Below, in pieces: positions 1-6,961 of a stretch of 22,086 nucleotides of DNA (the stretch's first letter is position 1; each line of letters opens with the position of its first letter). A program made the translations under genes and the position numbers. The notes beneath the pieces are model-generated. The model was given only the letters and a program-made list of their open reading frames with translations. It made no database searches and was not told where the DNA came from. Where the stretch lies: assembly GCA_051888795.1 (NCBI GenBank), contig JBJFCD010000029.1, positions 1-22,086 on the forward strand. Reading direction: 5' to 3'. The DNA is from MD308 sp051888795 (GTDB lineage: Bacteria; Bacillota; Clostridia; Lachnospirales; Lachnospiraceae).

Positions 1-1
1 T

Positions 2-193
2 TATGGTATTCAGGAATTATTTGATACTGCATTTCCGGATGAATGGTGCGAGTACAAGAAGAAATATAGATCCTTAAACTGTGGATATTATCCAATAGTA
101 GGCCTACTGAGTAATATGCAAAAAGCGGACCCTGATTTTGCGAAAAAATACCACGAAGGAATTGAAAATATATTTTATAAAGGCTATTGGTGA
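2..193 (+). CDS. C-terminal end of an unrecognised protein (partial, cut by window edge)
   Basis: The frame starting at base 2 is open from the window edge to a TGA at 191-193 and encodes the last 63 residues of a protein whose start lies outside. The residues are rich in aromatic and charged amino acids (for example CGYYPIVGLL, then KKYHEGIENIFYKGYW at the end), which looks like a real folded C-terminus rather than random translation. I do not recognise the family. It ends 24 bases before the -35 box of the hicAB promoter, so it belongs to the preceding transcription unit. No terminator is visible between it and hicA. Being called real rests on composition and the open frame only. Confidence 0.5.
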   Translation, partial: YGIQELFDTAFPDEWCEYKKKYRSLNCGYYPIVGLLSNMQKADPDFAKKYHEGIENIFYKGYW

Positions 194-216
194 GACGTAA
201 AAGAAATCAAAATATG

Positions 217-245
217 TTGACACCGTATGTGACACCACATATAAT
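217..245 (+). promoter_or_regulatory. sigma-A-type promoter of hicAB
   Basis: A perfect TTGACA (217-222) and perfect TATAAT (240-245) are separated by exactly 17 bp. They lie 20 bp before the hicA start, with the AGGAGG ribosome site in between. This is a textbook vegetative promoter for the toxin-antitoxin pair. Confidence 0.85.
227..240. promoter_or_regulatory. candidate HicB operator: inverted repeat ATGTG-ACAC-CACAT
   Basis: A perfect 5-bp inverted repeat with a 4-bp centre fills the promoter spacer and touches the -10 box. An outer pair, ATATGT (212-217) and ACATAT (237-242), extends the symmetry, and TGACACC is directly repeated 12 bp apart (218-224, 230-236). HicB antitoxins of the ribbon-helix-helix class repress their own promoter by binding such repeats, so the position suits autoregulation. 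The protein-site link is inferred. Confidence 0.55.
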
Positions 246-264
246 ATAGATAGGAGGCATGGAA

Positions 265-522
265 ATGTCGAAATGGGATAAACTAATAGTGCGTATATGC
301 AATTTATCGAAAGATCTTCGGTTCGATGAATTGAAAAAAGTATTAGAGAGTTACGGATATGTGATGAATACTCCAAGAAGCGGCAGTAGTCATTATACAT
401 TTAGAAAACAGGGCTGTCAGCCTATTACGATTCCCAAACATGAACCAATAAAAAAGATATATGTAGAGATGGTAAGGCAGATTGTAGAAAGTGAGGCGGA
501 GAAAGATGAAGACACTGAATGA
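265..522 (+). CDS. hicA: HicA-family mRNA interferase toxin
   Basis: The 85-residue product is the toxin of a HicAB type II toxin-antitoxin module. HicA proteins are small double-stranded-RNA-binding-like ribonucleases that cleave mRNA in a ribosome-independent way. The sequence shows the family pattern: an N-terminal helix (FDELKKVLESYGY), then the G-S-S-H-Y-x-F strand carrying the catalytic histidine (H43), then the I-T-I-P-x-H strand and a C-terminal helix. ATG at 265 is preferred over ATG at 259 because the AGGAGG (252-257) would sit almost against 259 but is 7 bases from 265. It overlaps hicB by 17 bases, as expected for coupled translation. Family assignment is confident; activity is inferred. 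Confidence 0.9.
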   Translation: MSKWDKLIVRICNLSKDLRFDELKKVLESYGYVMNTPRSGSSHYTFRKQGCQPITIPKHEPIKKIYVEMVRQIVESEAEKDEDTE

Positions 523-868
523 TTATATATCAATGCCCTACCGCATGGAGATTGTGGAAGATAAGGATGAAGGTGGTTTTGTGGTTTCTTATCCGGATCT
601 CCCCGGTTGCATTACCTGTGGTGAAACGATTGAAAGAGCAGTAGAAAATGCATTAGATGCCAAAAGAGAATGGCTTGAAGCAGCGATTGAGGAAGGAATT
701 GAAATTCATGAACCAGATAGTCTGGAAGATTACTCTGGGCAATTTAAACTGAGAATACCACGTAGCTTACACAGAGCATTGGCTGAGCATTCGCAGAGAG
801 AGGGCGTTAGCATGAATCAATATTGTGTATATCTTCTTTCGAAAAATGATGCGATGTATGCAAAATAG
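506..868 (+). CDS. hicB: HicB-family antitoxin with ribbon-helix-helix C-terminus
   Basis: The 120-residue antitoxin partners HicA. Residues about 10-65 match the partly degraded RNase-H-like HicB fold, with the hallmark GGFVVSYPDLPGCITCGET segment followed by a helix (ERAVENALDAKREWLEAA). The C-terminal part (KLRIPRSLHRALAEHSQREGVSMNQY) is a typical ribbon-helix-helix DNA-binding domain of the kind that represses hicAB. ATG at 506 is preceded by a purine-rich site (AGGCGGAG) inside hicA. The frame continues upstream to GTG 491, but that start lacks a ribosome site. A frame-shifted open stretch directly after the stop may be a lost tail (see findings). Confidence 0.9.
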   Translation: MKTLNDYISMPYRMEIVEDKDEGGFVVSYPDLPGCITCGETIERAVENALDAKREWLEAAIEEGIEIHEPDSLEDYSGQFKLRIPRSLHRALAEHSQREGVSMNQYCVYLLSKNDAMYAK

Positions 869-952
869 GAACGGATGCAAAGGTTGATGAAAGTGATGCA
901 GTGGCAACACTCTGGAAACAGAAAATCAGTAAGCCAAAATATATTGACTTTT

Positions 953-991
953 AATTGCAAGCATTATTTCTAGTGCTTGCAATTATTTTTT
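953..991 (+). terminator. Rho-independent terminator after hicAB
   Basis: A perfect 11-bp stem, AATTGCAAGCA (953-963) with TGCTTGCAATT (974-984), and a 10-base loop are followed by A and a run of six T. It closes the hicAB transcription unit. Confidence 0.9.
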
Positions 992-1124
992 ACTATTCAA
1001 TATTCTGTTGCCAAAAGAGGTGGTGATTGTGTCAAGGTGGCACGGAAGGAAACATTATTGCAGGCAGAAATAGGAAATGTTAAAATTAATATATTGAGTT
1101 GATAGTAATGGATGCAGATGTGCA

Positions 1125-1799
1125 GTGGGGCGGGTGAATGCGGTGGCTTATGAAAAATTGTTAAATGAAATCTATGCGGCGGTATCCTTGAAATATCTAT
1201 GGAAGGAATACCAACCGTATTTTATTAAGAGCGAATCGCCGGACTGGATCAATGAGACTATGGATTTTGGTCTGGAGGTGAGTCAGGCACTTCTTCCGGA
1301 TGACGGGCAGGAGGAGAGCTTTATCGAGCAATATCTTGGATGCCGGAAGGAGGAGCTGCCACCTCAGACCTTTGAGAAATATGGTGATCGTCTGAATTTT
1401 TACAATGGGCGATTCTGGGCAATCCTGCCGGATCCAATGGTGCAGCAGGATTACCTATCCAAGGCGAAATACCGTTTTGACCGGAAACTGGAAAAGCTGA
1501 ATACGAATTACACCTATAAGCGCTATAACGGGCTGTATCTCTTTCTGCATCCAGCGGACGAGAATGATATTGATGCGGGAGCGCTGTTTGAATATATGAG
1601 GTTTACTCAGGCAACCAGCAAGAAGCGTTTTGACTGGGTGTTTTTGAATTGTGTGAAAAAGATTTACGTCTGTAATTACAAAACCAACACGATAGAACCA
1701 ATTGTTTTGCCCCAGAATGCGGAGAATTTCCTAAATTCCGAAGCGGAGTATTTGCGCTACTGCCACGACTGGGAGGATGGAATGGCGCTGGATTTGTAG
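1125..1799 (+). CDS. hypothetical protein of unrecognised family
   Basis: An open frame of 224 codons ends with a TAG at 1797-1799. The translated protein is soluble-looking, with no membrane segment, rich in aromatic residues and with a regular globular composition (for example FYNGRFWAILPDP and FDWVFLNCVKKIYVCNYKTNT), so it is very likely coding. I do not recognise a family. The start is uncertain: GTG 1125, GTG 1134 and GTG 1143 all lack a clear ribosome site and the frame is open back to a TGA at 1095. The gene could therefore be a 5'-truncated remnant of a longer one. It stands alone between the hicAB terminator and the acyltransferase gene. Confidence 0.65.
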   Translation: MGRVNAVAYEKLLNEIYAAVSLKYLWKEYQPYFIKSESPDWINETMDFGLEVSQALLPDDGQEESFIEQYLGCRKEELPPQTFEKYGDRLNFYNGRFWAILPDPMVQQDYLSKAKYRFDRKLEKLNTNYTYKRYNGLYLFLHPADENDIDAGALFEYMRFTQATSKKRFDWVFLNCVKKIYVCNYKTNTIEPIVLPQNAENFLNSEAEYLRYCHDWEDGMALDL

Positions 1800-2027
1800 C
1801 ATATCTTTCGAGAAATGCAATCTATAACGTTTGCACTCCCGCCTCGTCTTACGGCCTTTTTTATTTTATCCCGCTATTGTTGTCGCAGGGCAAAGAGCCT
1901 ATTACCGCTCATATGTATTTTTCTACCGTTTATATGAGATTTCTTGTGTAAGCAATACTCCCATGATAAGGTTTCATCAAGTAATCGTTTGAAAGCAATT
2001 GAATAAAAAAATGAGAGAGGTAGAAAA
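1800..2027. other. gene-free gap upstream of the acyltransferase operon
   Basis: No plausible gene on either strand. A T-rich tract at 1857-1866 after a weak GCC/GGC hairpin may end transcription from the preceding gene. A 7-bp inverted repeat, CTCATAT (1908-1914) with ATATGAG (1932-1938), contains ACCGTTTAT (1925-1933), which resembles a LytTR half-site. No convincing promoter was identified. Confidence 0.4.
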
Positions 2028-3152
2028 ATGAAAGAGAGAAAAAATTATCTGGATAATATCCGCTGGATGACTGTGATACTGGTGATGGTGTATCACGTGG
2101 TCTATATTTTTAACAGTCAGGGGGTATTATCCAATTTTCAGGTACAGGGAATTGAGGTATTAGACGGTTTTTTGTATATTGTGTATCCATGGTTTATGGC
2201 AATTCTGTTTGTTGTAGCGGGAGCAAGTGCCAGATATGCGCTTTCTAAAAGAACAGGAAAGGCGTTTTTAAAAGATAGACTGAAGAGACTGATTGTGCCA
2301 TCGATTTTTGTGCCGATATTCTTTGGCTGGTTCTGCGGATGGGTGACAAATTTCTATGGGGATATATTTCAGGGGAATGGAGATCAGATTCCGGGCATTG
2401 TCAAGTACATCATTTTCTGTATGTCAGGAGAAGGTCCTCTGTGGTTTGCCAGAGAATTGTTTCTCGCATCGCTTGTGCTTGTGCTGATTCGCAAAATTGA
2501 TAAAACAGGTAAGCTGGAAGCACTCTGCGATCATATGAAATGGTGGGGATTTATCTTGCTATTTATAAGCTTTTGGGGAAGCAGCTTCCTTTTGAATACA
2601 CCGATGATCGAAGTCTATCGAAACGGCATTTACATAAACTGCTTTCTGATGGGATATTACATTTTCTCAAATGAAAAGCACTTGGAAGTATTGGAGAAGG
2701 CAAAGGGATTTCTGGTGGCGGCAGCAGTGCTTTGCGGGCTTGGCTATTATGCTTATATCCGTCTTGTCATAGAGCCACAGGCAACCGACAATATCCTGAC
2801 AACGGTGGCTTATACCTCTAAGTCGGTATTGCAGCATCCTTTCACCAACGTTTTTGCTTGGATTACGATTCTGGCCGTATTTTCCATGGCACGAGGGAGC
2901 CTGAATTTTCGCAATGGATTCAGCACCTACATGACAAAGGCCAATTTTGGATATTATGCGCTGCACTATGTCTGCCTTACGGTGGTTGCATTTTTGGTAT
3001 TGGAGAAAACGAGTTTGCCAATGTGGGCATGTTATGTGGTGAATCTTTTTGGTATGATAGTGCTGACAACGGTAATGTATTTGATTCTATCCAGGATACC
3101 GGTCATAAGAGCATTGACCCTGGGTATCTATCAAAGCAAGAAAGAGAACTAG
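2028..3152 (+). CDS. acyltransferase-3 family integral membrane protein
   Basis: The 374-residue protein has about ten hydrophobic segments and the N-terminal signature of the acyltransferase-3 (OafA/MdoC-like) family. This includes YLDNIRWMTVILVMVYHVVYIF with the histidine held to be catalytic, and a following basic segment (FLKDRLKRLIVPSIF). Such proteins move acyl groups across the membrane onto sugars of surface glycans or other envelope molecules. The donor and acceptor here cannot be told from sequence. GAGAGGT lies 8-9 bases before the ATG. Twenty-three bases separate it from the LytTR gene downstream, indicating one operon. Length is normal for the short, single-domain members of the family. 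Confidence 0.85.
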   Translation: MKERKNYLDNIRWMTVILVMVYHVVYIFNSQGVLSNFQVQGIEVLDGFLYIVYPWFMAILFVVAGASARYALSKRTGKAFLKDRLKRLIVPSIFVPIFFGWFCGWVTNFYGDIFQGNGDQIPGIVKYIIFCMSGEGPLWFARELFLASLVLVLIRKIDKTGKLEALCDHMKWWGFILLFISFWGSSFLLNTPMIEVYRNGIYINCFLMGYYIFSNEKHLEVLEKAKGFLVAAAVLCGLGYYAYIRLVIEPQATDNILTTVAYTSKSVLQHPFTNVFAWITILAVFSMARGSLNFRNGFSTYMTKANFGYYALHYVCLTVVAFLVLEKTSLPMWACYVVNLFGMIVLTTVMYLILSRIPVIRALTLGIYQSKKEN

Positions 3153-3175
3153 GGCAAATCAGGTGAAGGAGCGAA

Positions 3176-3622
3176 ATGATGCGGGTAAAGGCTATCATTC
3201 ATGAGAAATATACAGAGACGGAGATTCATGTTTGTGACCATGAGGTAAATGAGAATTTGCAAAAGCTGGTGGAAGATATTTCTTCATATGTTAACCCGGG
3301 ACTGCCCGTACAACGGCAAAACGGAGAAAAAATGGTGTTGCATGAAAAGGATGTAATCAGTTTTTTCTCTCAGGGGCAAAAGGTATTTGCCAGAACAGAA
3401 AATGAAACCTATGTAGTTGCAAAAAAACTATATGAATTGGAACAGGACTTAAGTGAAGACCTTTTTTTCCGTATCTCCAAATCGGAAATCATTAATCTGA
3501 AGCGTATTCAGAAACTGGATATGAGTCTGTCGGGAACCATTAAAGTGATTATGAAGGATGACAGTGAAACGTATACCTCAAGAAGAAATGTTGCCAGGCT
3601 GAAGAAGGTGTTGGGATTGTAA
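3176..3622 (+). CDS. LytTR-type DNA-binding regulator
   Basis: The 148-residue protein has a LytTR DNA-binding domain at about residues 50-146. The visible core is VISFFSQGQKVFARTENETYVV, then LFFRISKSEIINLKRIQKLD, then SRRNVARLKKVLGL, which is the standard order of this beta-rich DNA-binding fold. No receiver domain is present, so it is not a classical response regulator. Short LytTR proteins of this class usually lie beside a DUF3021 membrane protein, as here, and that neighbour probably controls them. AAGGAG at 3166-3171 is 4 bases before ATG 3176 and 7 before ATG 3179, so the true start may be 3179. It is co-oriented with the acyltransferase and likely co-transcribed. Confidence 0.88.
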   Translation: MMRVKAIIHEKYTETEIHVCDHEVNENLQKLVEDISSYVNPGLPVQRQNGEKMVLHEKDVISFFSQGQKVFARTENETYVVAKKLYELEQDLSEDLFFRISKSEIINLKRIQKLDMSLSGTIKVIMKDDSETYTSRRNVARLKKVLGL

Positions 3623-3688
3623 CTTATAGGGAATTCCGCTGCTATAGGTTGGGATGTAATAGAAATATTCTTAGAAGAGGATTTAAGT

Positions 3689-4138
3689 ATGGTTAAAAGA
3701 ATTTTGAACAGTTTTATATATACCGCTTTTTTTGCAATGCTTTGTAATCTGATTATTGAGGCGATTGTGAGAGCAATCGTGAAATTTGATTATTCTCCTA
3801 TCACACCGGAATACATCGCCATGTTTCCATCAGTGACGATGGCGTATGGAGTGAATCTTCTGTTATATGGTGTGATAGGTATGGCATTTTCAGGCTTTCT
3901 GTTTATTTATGAAAAGGATCGAATCGGTTTTGTCCTTCAAAATCTGATCTATTTTGTGTTGACGGGCCTTGTGTGGGTTCCCATTGTCACTTTTTTGTGG
4001 CAGCTGTGGAGATATCCGCAGGCCCTTATTATGACGATCATCTGTTTTGTCATTACAGATGCCATTATGATGGTTGTAGGTTTCAGGGAGACAAAGAAAA
4101 ATATTGAACAGTTAAATAGGGCTTTGGAGGATTTATGA
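3689..4138 (+). CDS. DUF3021 family four-helix membrane protein
   Basis: The 149-residue protein shows four hydrophobic segments (about residues 5-28, 50-73, 80-102 and 108-128) and a charged C-terminal helix (RETKKNIEQLNRALEDL). This is the usual size and layout of DUF3021 proteins that are encoded next to LytTR regulators. In characterised LytTR systems, such as the LytTR regulatory systems of streptococci, a small membrane protein restrains the regulator. The same role is inferred here from pairing. AGAAGAGG at 3673-3680 gives a ribosome site 8 bases from the ATG. The 66-base gap to the LytTR gene holds no terminator, so one operon is likely. Confidence 0.82.
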   Translation: MVKRILNSFIYTAFFAMLCNLIIEAIVRAIVKFDYSPITPEYIAMFPSVTMAYGVNLLLYGVIGMAFSGFLFIYEKDRIGFVLQNLIYFVLTGLVWVPIVTFLWQLWRYPQALIMTIICFVITDAIMMVVGFRETKKNIEQLNRALEDL

Positions 4139-4239
4139 ACGTGAAATAAAAGGGTGTGTATTTGCGAAAAATTTGAAATCAAATATCGGATGCTATATAA
4201 TTTAGAAAACAGGTCATTCCCAGGGGGAGGGTATGAAAA

Positions 4240-5352
4240 ATGGCAGACAATCTATTTGATGATAGCAGAGCTGAAAGTGATTTTCGAATTAACAAGTATA
4301 CTTTGAAATGTTTGAGAATAATGCTGATTGTCATTACAATCCTGTGGGTGATGAACATGCTCCGCATTTTTGTAGTGAATCAGGAACTGATGACAACAGC
4401 TTATGCTATTGTTGCAGGGATACTGCTTTTTACGCTTATAGGCGGAAGATTTGTTGATTTGCGCAAAAATTGGGTGAAATATGTACTGATTACGTTAACA
4501 ACCGTTGCAATTGTGGTGTTAGGAGTTACTTTGACCTATCATACGCTGTTGCTGAGTGTGATCCCTTTATTGATCGCGACACAATATACGCAAAAGAAGG
4601 TACTTGCCTATACATTTGGACTCACATTAATCGGTAATTTTGTAATAGTTATGGGCGGATATTTCTGGGGATTATGTGATGCAAATATGTTGCTTTTGAC
4701 CACTGAACCAACTTCGTATTATGTGGATATAGCGGGTAAGAGTATAACCTTTGAAAGCATTAATACAAACCCATGGTACACTTTGTCGATGTATTTTGTG
4801 TTACCACGTTGCATTCTACATACACTGATGCTTCCGGTTATCCAGAGCATTTCCAAAAATATCATGAAAACGGAGCAGCATGCGGTGGCTATGAAACGGT
4901 TAAGTGAAATCGATGAGATGACCGGTTTATACAATCGTAATAAATATCTAAACATGGTCGAGAATGAGTATGTTCGTATGGATAAGCTTTGTGTCATATT
5001 TTGGGATGTGAATAATCTTAAGCAGATAAATGACACTTTGGGACATGAGAAGGGAGATATGCTCATTACCACTGTGGGCAGGATGATACTGACTCTGACA
5101 GATACGAATAAAAAGGGATACCGAATCGGTGGGGATGAGTTTGTCATTGTTGTAGAGAACCCCAAGGAAGGAGAGGCTGATAAGCTACTACATAAGTGGG
5201 ATAAACTTATTCAATTACAATCCCAGGCAGTAGAAATGGATATATCGGTAGCCATCGGATATGCCTGTGGAGAAGGAAAAGACATTGACAGGATTATCCA
5301 AAAAGCGGATGAGTCCATGTATCAGAACAAGAAAGAACAAAAGATGTTATAA
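4240..5352 (+). CDS. membrane-anchored GGDEF diguanylate cyclase
   Basis: The 370-residue protein has an N-terminal membrane region of about five to six helices (residues 25-215). A short linker and a C-terminal GGDEF domain (about 220-368) follow. The active-site signature GGDEF is intact at residues 297-301, preceded by the metal- and nucleotide-binding segment DVNNLKQINDTLGHEKGD. It should therefore make c-di-GMP from two GTP at the inner membrane face, with the membrane region as sensor of an unknown input. The RxxD inhibitory site five residues before GGDEF is absent (DTNK in its place), so product inhibition is not expected. GGGGGAGG lies 9 bases before the ATG. It stands alone with a short spacer to the HAD gene. 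Confidence 0.92.
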   Translation: MADNLFDDSRAESDFRINKYTLKCLRIMLIVITILWVMNMLRIFVVNQELMTTAYAIVAGILLFTLIGGRFVDLRKNWVKYVLITLTTVAIVVLGVTLTYHTLLLSVIPLLIATQYTQKKVLAYTFGLTLIGNFVIVMGGYFWGLCDANMLLLTTEPTSYYVDIAGKSITFESINTNPWYTLSMYFVLPRCILHTLMLPVIQSISKNIMKTEQHAVAMKRLSEIDEMTGLYNRNKYLNMVENEYVRMDKLCVIFWDVNNLKQINDTLGHEKGDMLITTVGRMILTLTDTNKKGYRIGGDEFVIVVENPKEGEADKLLHKWDKLIQLQSQAVEMDISVAIGYACGEGKDIDRIIQKADESMYQNKKEQKML

Positions 5353-5388
5353 AAAAGAGGACATATTTTGTGCTACGGAGAGTATGCA

Positions 5389-6042
5389 ATGAATGTAATT
5401 TTTGATATGGATGGACTAATGTTTGATACTGAGAGAGTATTTATTTCCGCATGGGATTATGCCGGAGAAAAAATCGGTATCGGGAAAGCCGGATACATGG
5501 TATATAAGACATTGGGAATGAACATTGTTGCGTCTTATAATGTCTGGAAAGAAGAGTTCGGAGACTGCTATAATCAAGACGAGCTACGAAAGTATACCAA
5601 AGAATTTTTGCAGAAGTATTATGCGGAAAATAAAGTTCCGGTGAAGAAGGGGCTGTATCATTTGCTTGATTATTTGAAGCAGAACAACTGTAAAATGGCA
5701 GTTGCTTCATCATCCCCTAGATGGGAGGTTGAGAAGCATTTAAAAGATGCAGACATATACGACTACTTTGTTGGAATTGTTTGTGGTGATATGATTCAAA
5801 AATCAAAGCCTGATCCGGAAATTTATTTAAAGGCATGCGAGCTGTTGGAAGCAAATCCTACGGACTGTTATGCACTGGAAGATTCGAAAAATGGTTTACT
5901 ATCTGCGTATAGAGCGGGGTGTAAACCTATAATGGTTCCGGATTTGTGGCAGCCGGATGAGGCAATTCTGAAGGTGATTGTGGGACAATATAGTGATTTG
6001 GATGAAGTGAAAAGTGCGTTTGAAAAAAGAGAGCTATTATAA
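5389..6042 (+). CDS. HAD-superfamily sugar-phosphatase/phosphoglucomutase-like hydrolase
   Basis: The 217-residue protein belongs to the beta-phosphoglucomutase-like HAD subfamily. Motif I is FDMDGLMFDTE (nucleophile and acid-base Asp at the start), motif II the serine-rich ASSS, motif III the lysine in KSKPDPEIY, and motif IV LEDSKNG. A helical cap lies between motifs I and II. Such enzymes dephosphorylate sugar phosphates or related small molecules; the substrate cannot be told. ATG 5389 is chosen because ACGGAG lies 8 bases upstream. The frame extends to TTG 5368, which has no suitable ribosome site. It follows the diguanylate cyclase by 36 bases and is closed by a terminator, so the two may be co-transcribed. 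Confidence 0.9.
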   Translation: MNVIFDMDGLMFDTERVFISAWDYAGEKIGIGKAGYMVYKTLGMNIVASYNVWKEEFGDCYNQDELRKYTKEFLQKYYAENKVPVKKGLYHLLDYLKQNNCKMAVASSSPRWEVEKHLKDADIYDYFVGIVCGDMIQKSKPDPEIYLKACELLEANPTDCYALEDSKNGLLSAYRAGCKPIMVPDLWQPDEAILKVIVGQYSDLDEVKSAFEKRELL

Positions 6043-6097
6043 TGGCAATGTATCTGCAAACAATGATGATTTAACAAAGGTTTTGTAGATGAAGAAG

Positions 6098-6140
6098 ACC
6101 TTGTTCGGAACGATGTATTCCAAACAAGGTTTTTTATTTT
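6098..6140 (+). terminator. Rho-independent terminator after the HAD gene
   Basis: ACCTTGTT (6098-6105) pairs with AACAAGGT (6123-6130). The inner GGAA (6107-6110) pairs with TTCC (6118-6121) after one mismatch. A T-rich tract TTTTTATTTT follows. Confidence 0.88.
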
Positions 6141-6144
6141 CTAT

Positions 6145-6200
6145 ATTGACATTAACCAACAGCTATAGTAAATTACAAACAAAAAATAACCAATGGTTAT
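6145..6200. promoter_or_regulatory. operator segment shared with 15425-15480
   Basis: This 56-bp stretch begins ATTGACATTAACCAA and ends with the near-perfect palindrome ATAACCAATGGTTAT (6186-6200). It matches 42 of 56 bases of 15425-15480 with no gap. In both places it lies upstream of a HigB/HigA-like module. The left half-site at the beginning (TTAACCAACAGCTAT) is degenerate here. The likely binder is one of the two paralogous XRE regulators in the window; that is inference. Confidence 0.6.
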
Positions 6201-6212
6201 ATTGCGAGAAAA

Positions 6213-6240
6213 TTGTTAACACACTTGAGGAAGATATAAT
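6213..6240 (+). promoter_or_regulatory. promoter of the first HigB/HigA-like module
   Basis: TTGTTA (6213-6218) and a perfect TATAAT (6235-6240) are 16 bp apart. The -10 box overlaps the first palindrome at 6238-6255, so a bound antitoxin would block polymerase. Confidence 0.65.
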
Positions 6241-6279
6241 AACAAATTTGTTATTGTAATGTTATAACAAATTTGCTAT
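6238..6279. promoter_or_regulatory. tandem palindromic operators of the first HigB/HigA-like module
   Basis: The first site is a perfect 18-bp palindrome, AATAACAAATTTGTTATT (6238-6255). The second, ATAACAAATTTGCTAT (6264-6279), has a single mismatched pair and lies 25 bp further on. Both are between the -10 box and the toxin ribosome site. Paired palindromes at this place are typical for autorepression by an XRE antitoxin, most simply HigA encoded at 6650-6919. Confidence 0.65.
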
Positions 6280-6294
6280 TATATAGGGGGATAG

Positions 6295-6645
6295 ATGTAT
6301 AAAATTATTTTTTATGAAGATAGATTGGGGAATAGTGAAGTATACGACTATATAAAGGGATTATACGAAAAGAAGGATAAAGATAGCAGAATAAATTTTA
6401 CTAAGATATCTGCATATATGAGGGTTTTGTCAAAACTGGGAACAAGGGCAGGGGAACCATATACAAAACATATTGAGGGCGATATTTGGGAACTAAGACC
6501 GCTTAAAAATCGTATATTTTATGCATACTATAAAGACAATACATTTATTATCCTTCATCATTTTATCAAGAAGTCTCAGAAGACACCGAGCAAAGAGATA
6601 GATAGAGCAAAGCGTAATCTAAAGGATTATTTAGAAAGAGAGTGA
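6295..6645 (+). CDS. higB: RelE/HigB-type toxin (phage Gp49-like family)
   Basis: The 116-residue toxin has the RelE/ParE-superfamily layout: an N-terminal strand (YKIIFYED), two helices, the G-x-I-W-E-L-R-P-L strand (EGDIWELRPLKNRIFYAYY), and FIILHHFIKKSQKTPSKEIDRAKR. The last stretch is the classic Gp49/HigB pattern leading to a C-terminal helix. Such toxins cut mRNA on the ribosome. Toxin-before-antitoxin order and the XRE partner 4 bases downstream fit HigBA. GGGGG lies 5 bases before the ATG. The symbol is a family label, not proven orthology. Confidence 0.85.
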   Translation: MYKIIFYEDRLGNSEVYDYIKGLYEKKDKDSRINFTKISAYMRVLSKLGTRAGEPYTKHIEGDIWELRPLKNRIFYAYYKDNTFIILHHFIKKSQKTPSKEIDRAKRNLKDYLERE

Positions 6646-6649
6646 TTGA

Positions 6650-6919
6650 ATGAAAACTTGGGATGGATTATTGGAAGAATTAAACCTTAGCGAGGAAGAA
6701 GAGGAACTCATAAGAATCCAGGAAGAGCTCATACTTACAATGATAAAAGCAAGAGAAGAAAAGCATCTTTCACAGGCTCAACTTGCTAGGATTTGTAATG
6801 TGAAACAACCCGTTATTGCAAGAATGGAATCGGGAAAACATTCGCCACAGGTAGATAGTTTGCTACGGATTTTGCTACCTCTTGGATACACACTTAAAAT
6901 TGTTCCAAAGGAGATATAA
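6650..6919 (+). CDS. higA: HigA-type XRE antitoxin
   Basis: The 89-residue protein begins with an acidic helix (LLEELNLSEEEEELIRIQEELI), which probably contacts the toxin. A helix-turn-helix domain of the Cro/CI type follows at about residues 30-85 (LSQAQLARICNVKQPVIARMESGKHSPQVDSLLRI). The toxin stop and this start are 4 bases apart. It probably neutralises the RelE-type toxin and represses the operon at the tandem palindromes. It converges on the minus-strand XRE gene 19 bases away. Confidence 0.87.
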   Translation: MKTWDGLLEELNLSEEEEELIRIQEELILTMIKAREEKHLSQAQLARICNVKQPVIARMESGKHSPQVDSLLRILLPLGYTLKIVPKEI

Positions 6920-6961
6920 GATCATGAAAAGAAATTGCTTAATCCTTTCTGATCAATTTTT
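6920..6961 (+). terminator. possible terminator of the first HigB/HigA-like module
   Basis: GATCATGAAAAG (6920-6931) can pair imperfectly with CTTTCTGATC (6945-6954), with two single-base bulges, and is followed by AATTTTT. It lies partly inside the end of the convergent XRE gene. Confidence 0.4.

Noticed and set aside
2858..3166. 102-codon plus-strand frame inside the acyltransferase gene
   Set aside because: Overlaps a well-supported membrane-protein gene in another frame, lacks a ribosome site and has an unnatural composition.
4719..5165. 148-codon minus-strand frame opposite the first GGDEF domain
   Set aside because: Lies antisense to a gene with an intact catalytic motif; the serine- and proline-rich translation is typical of a shadow frame.
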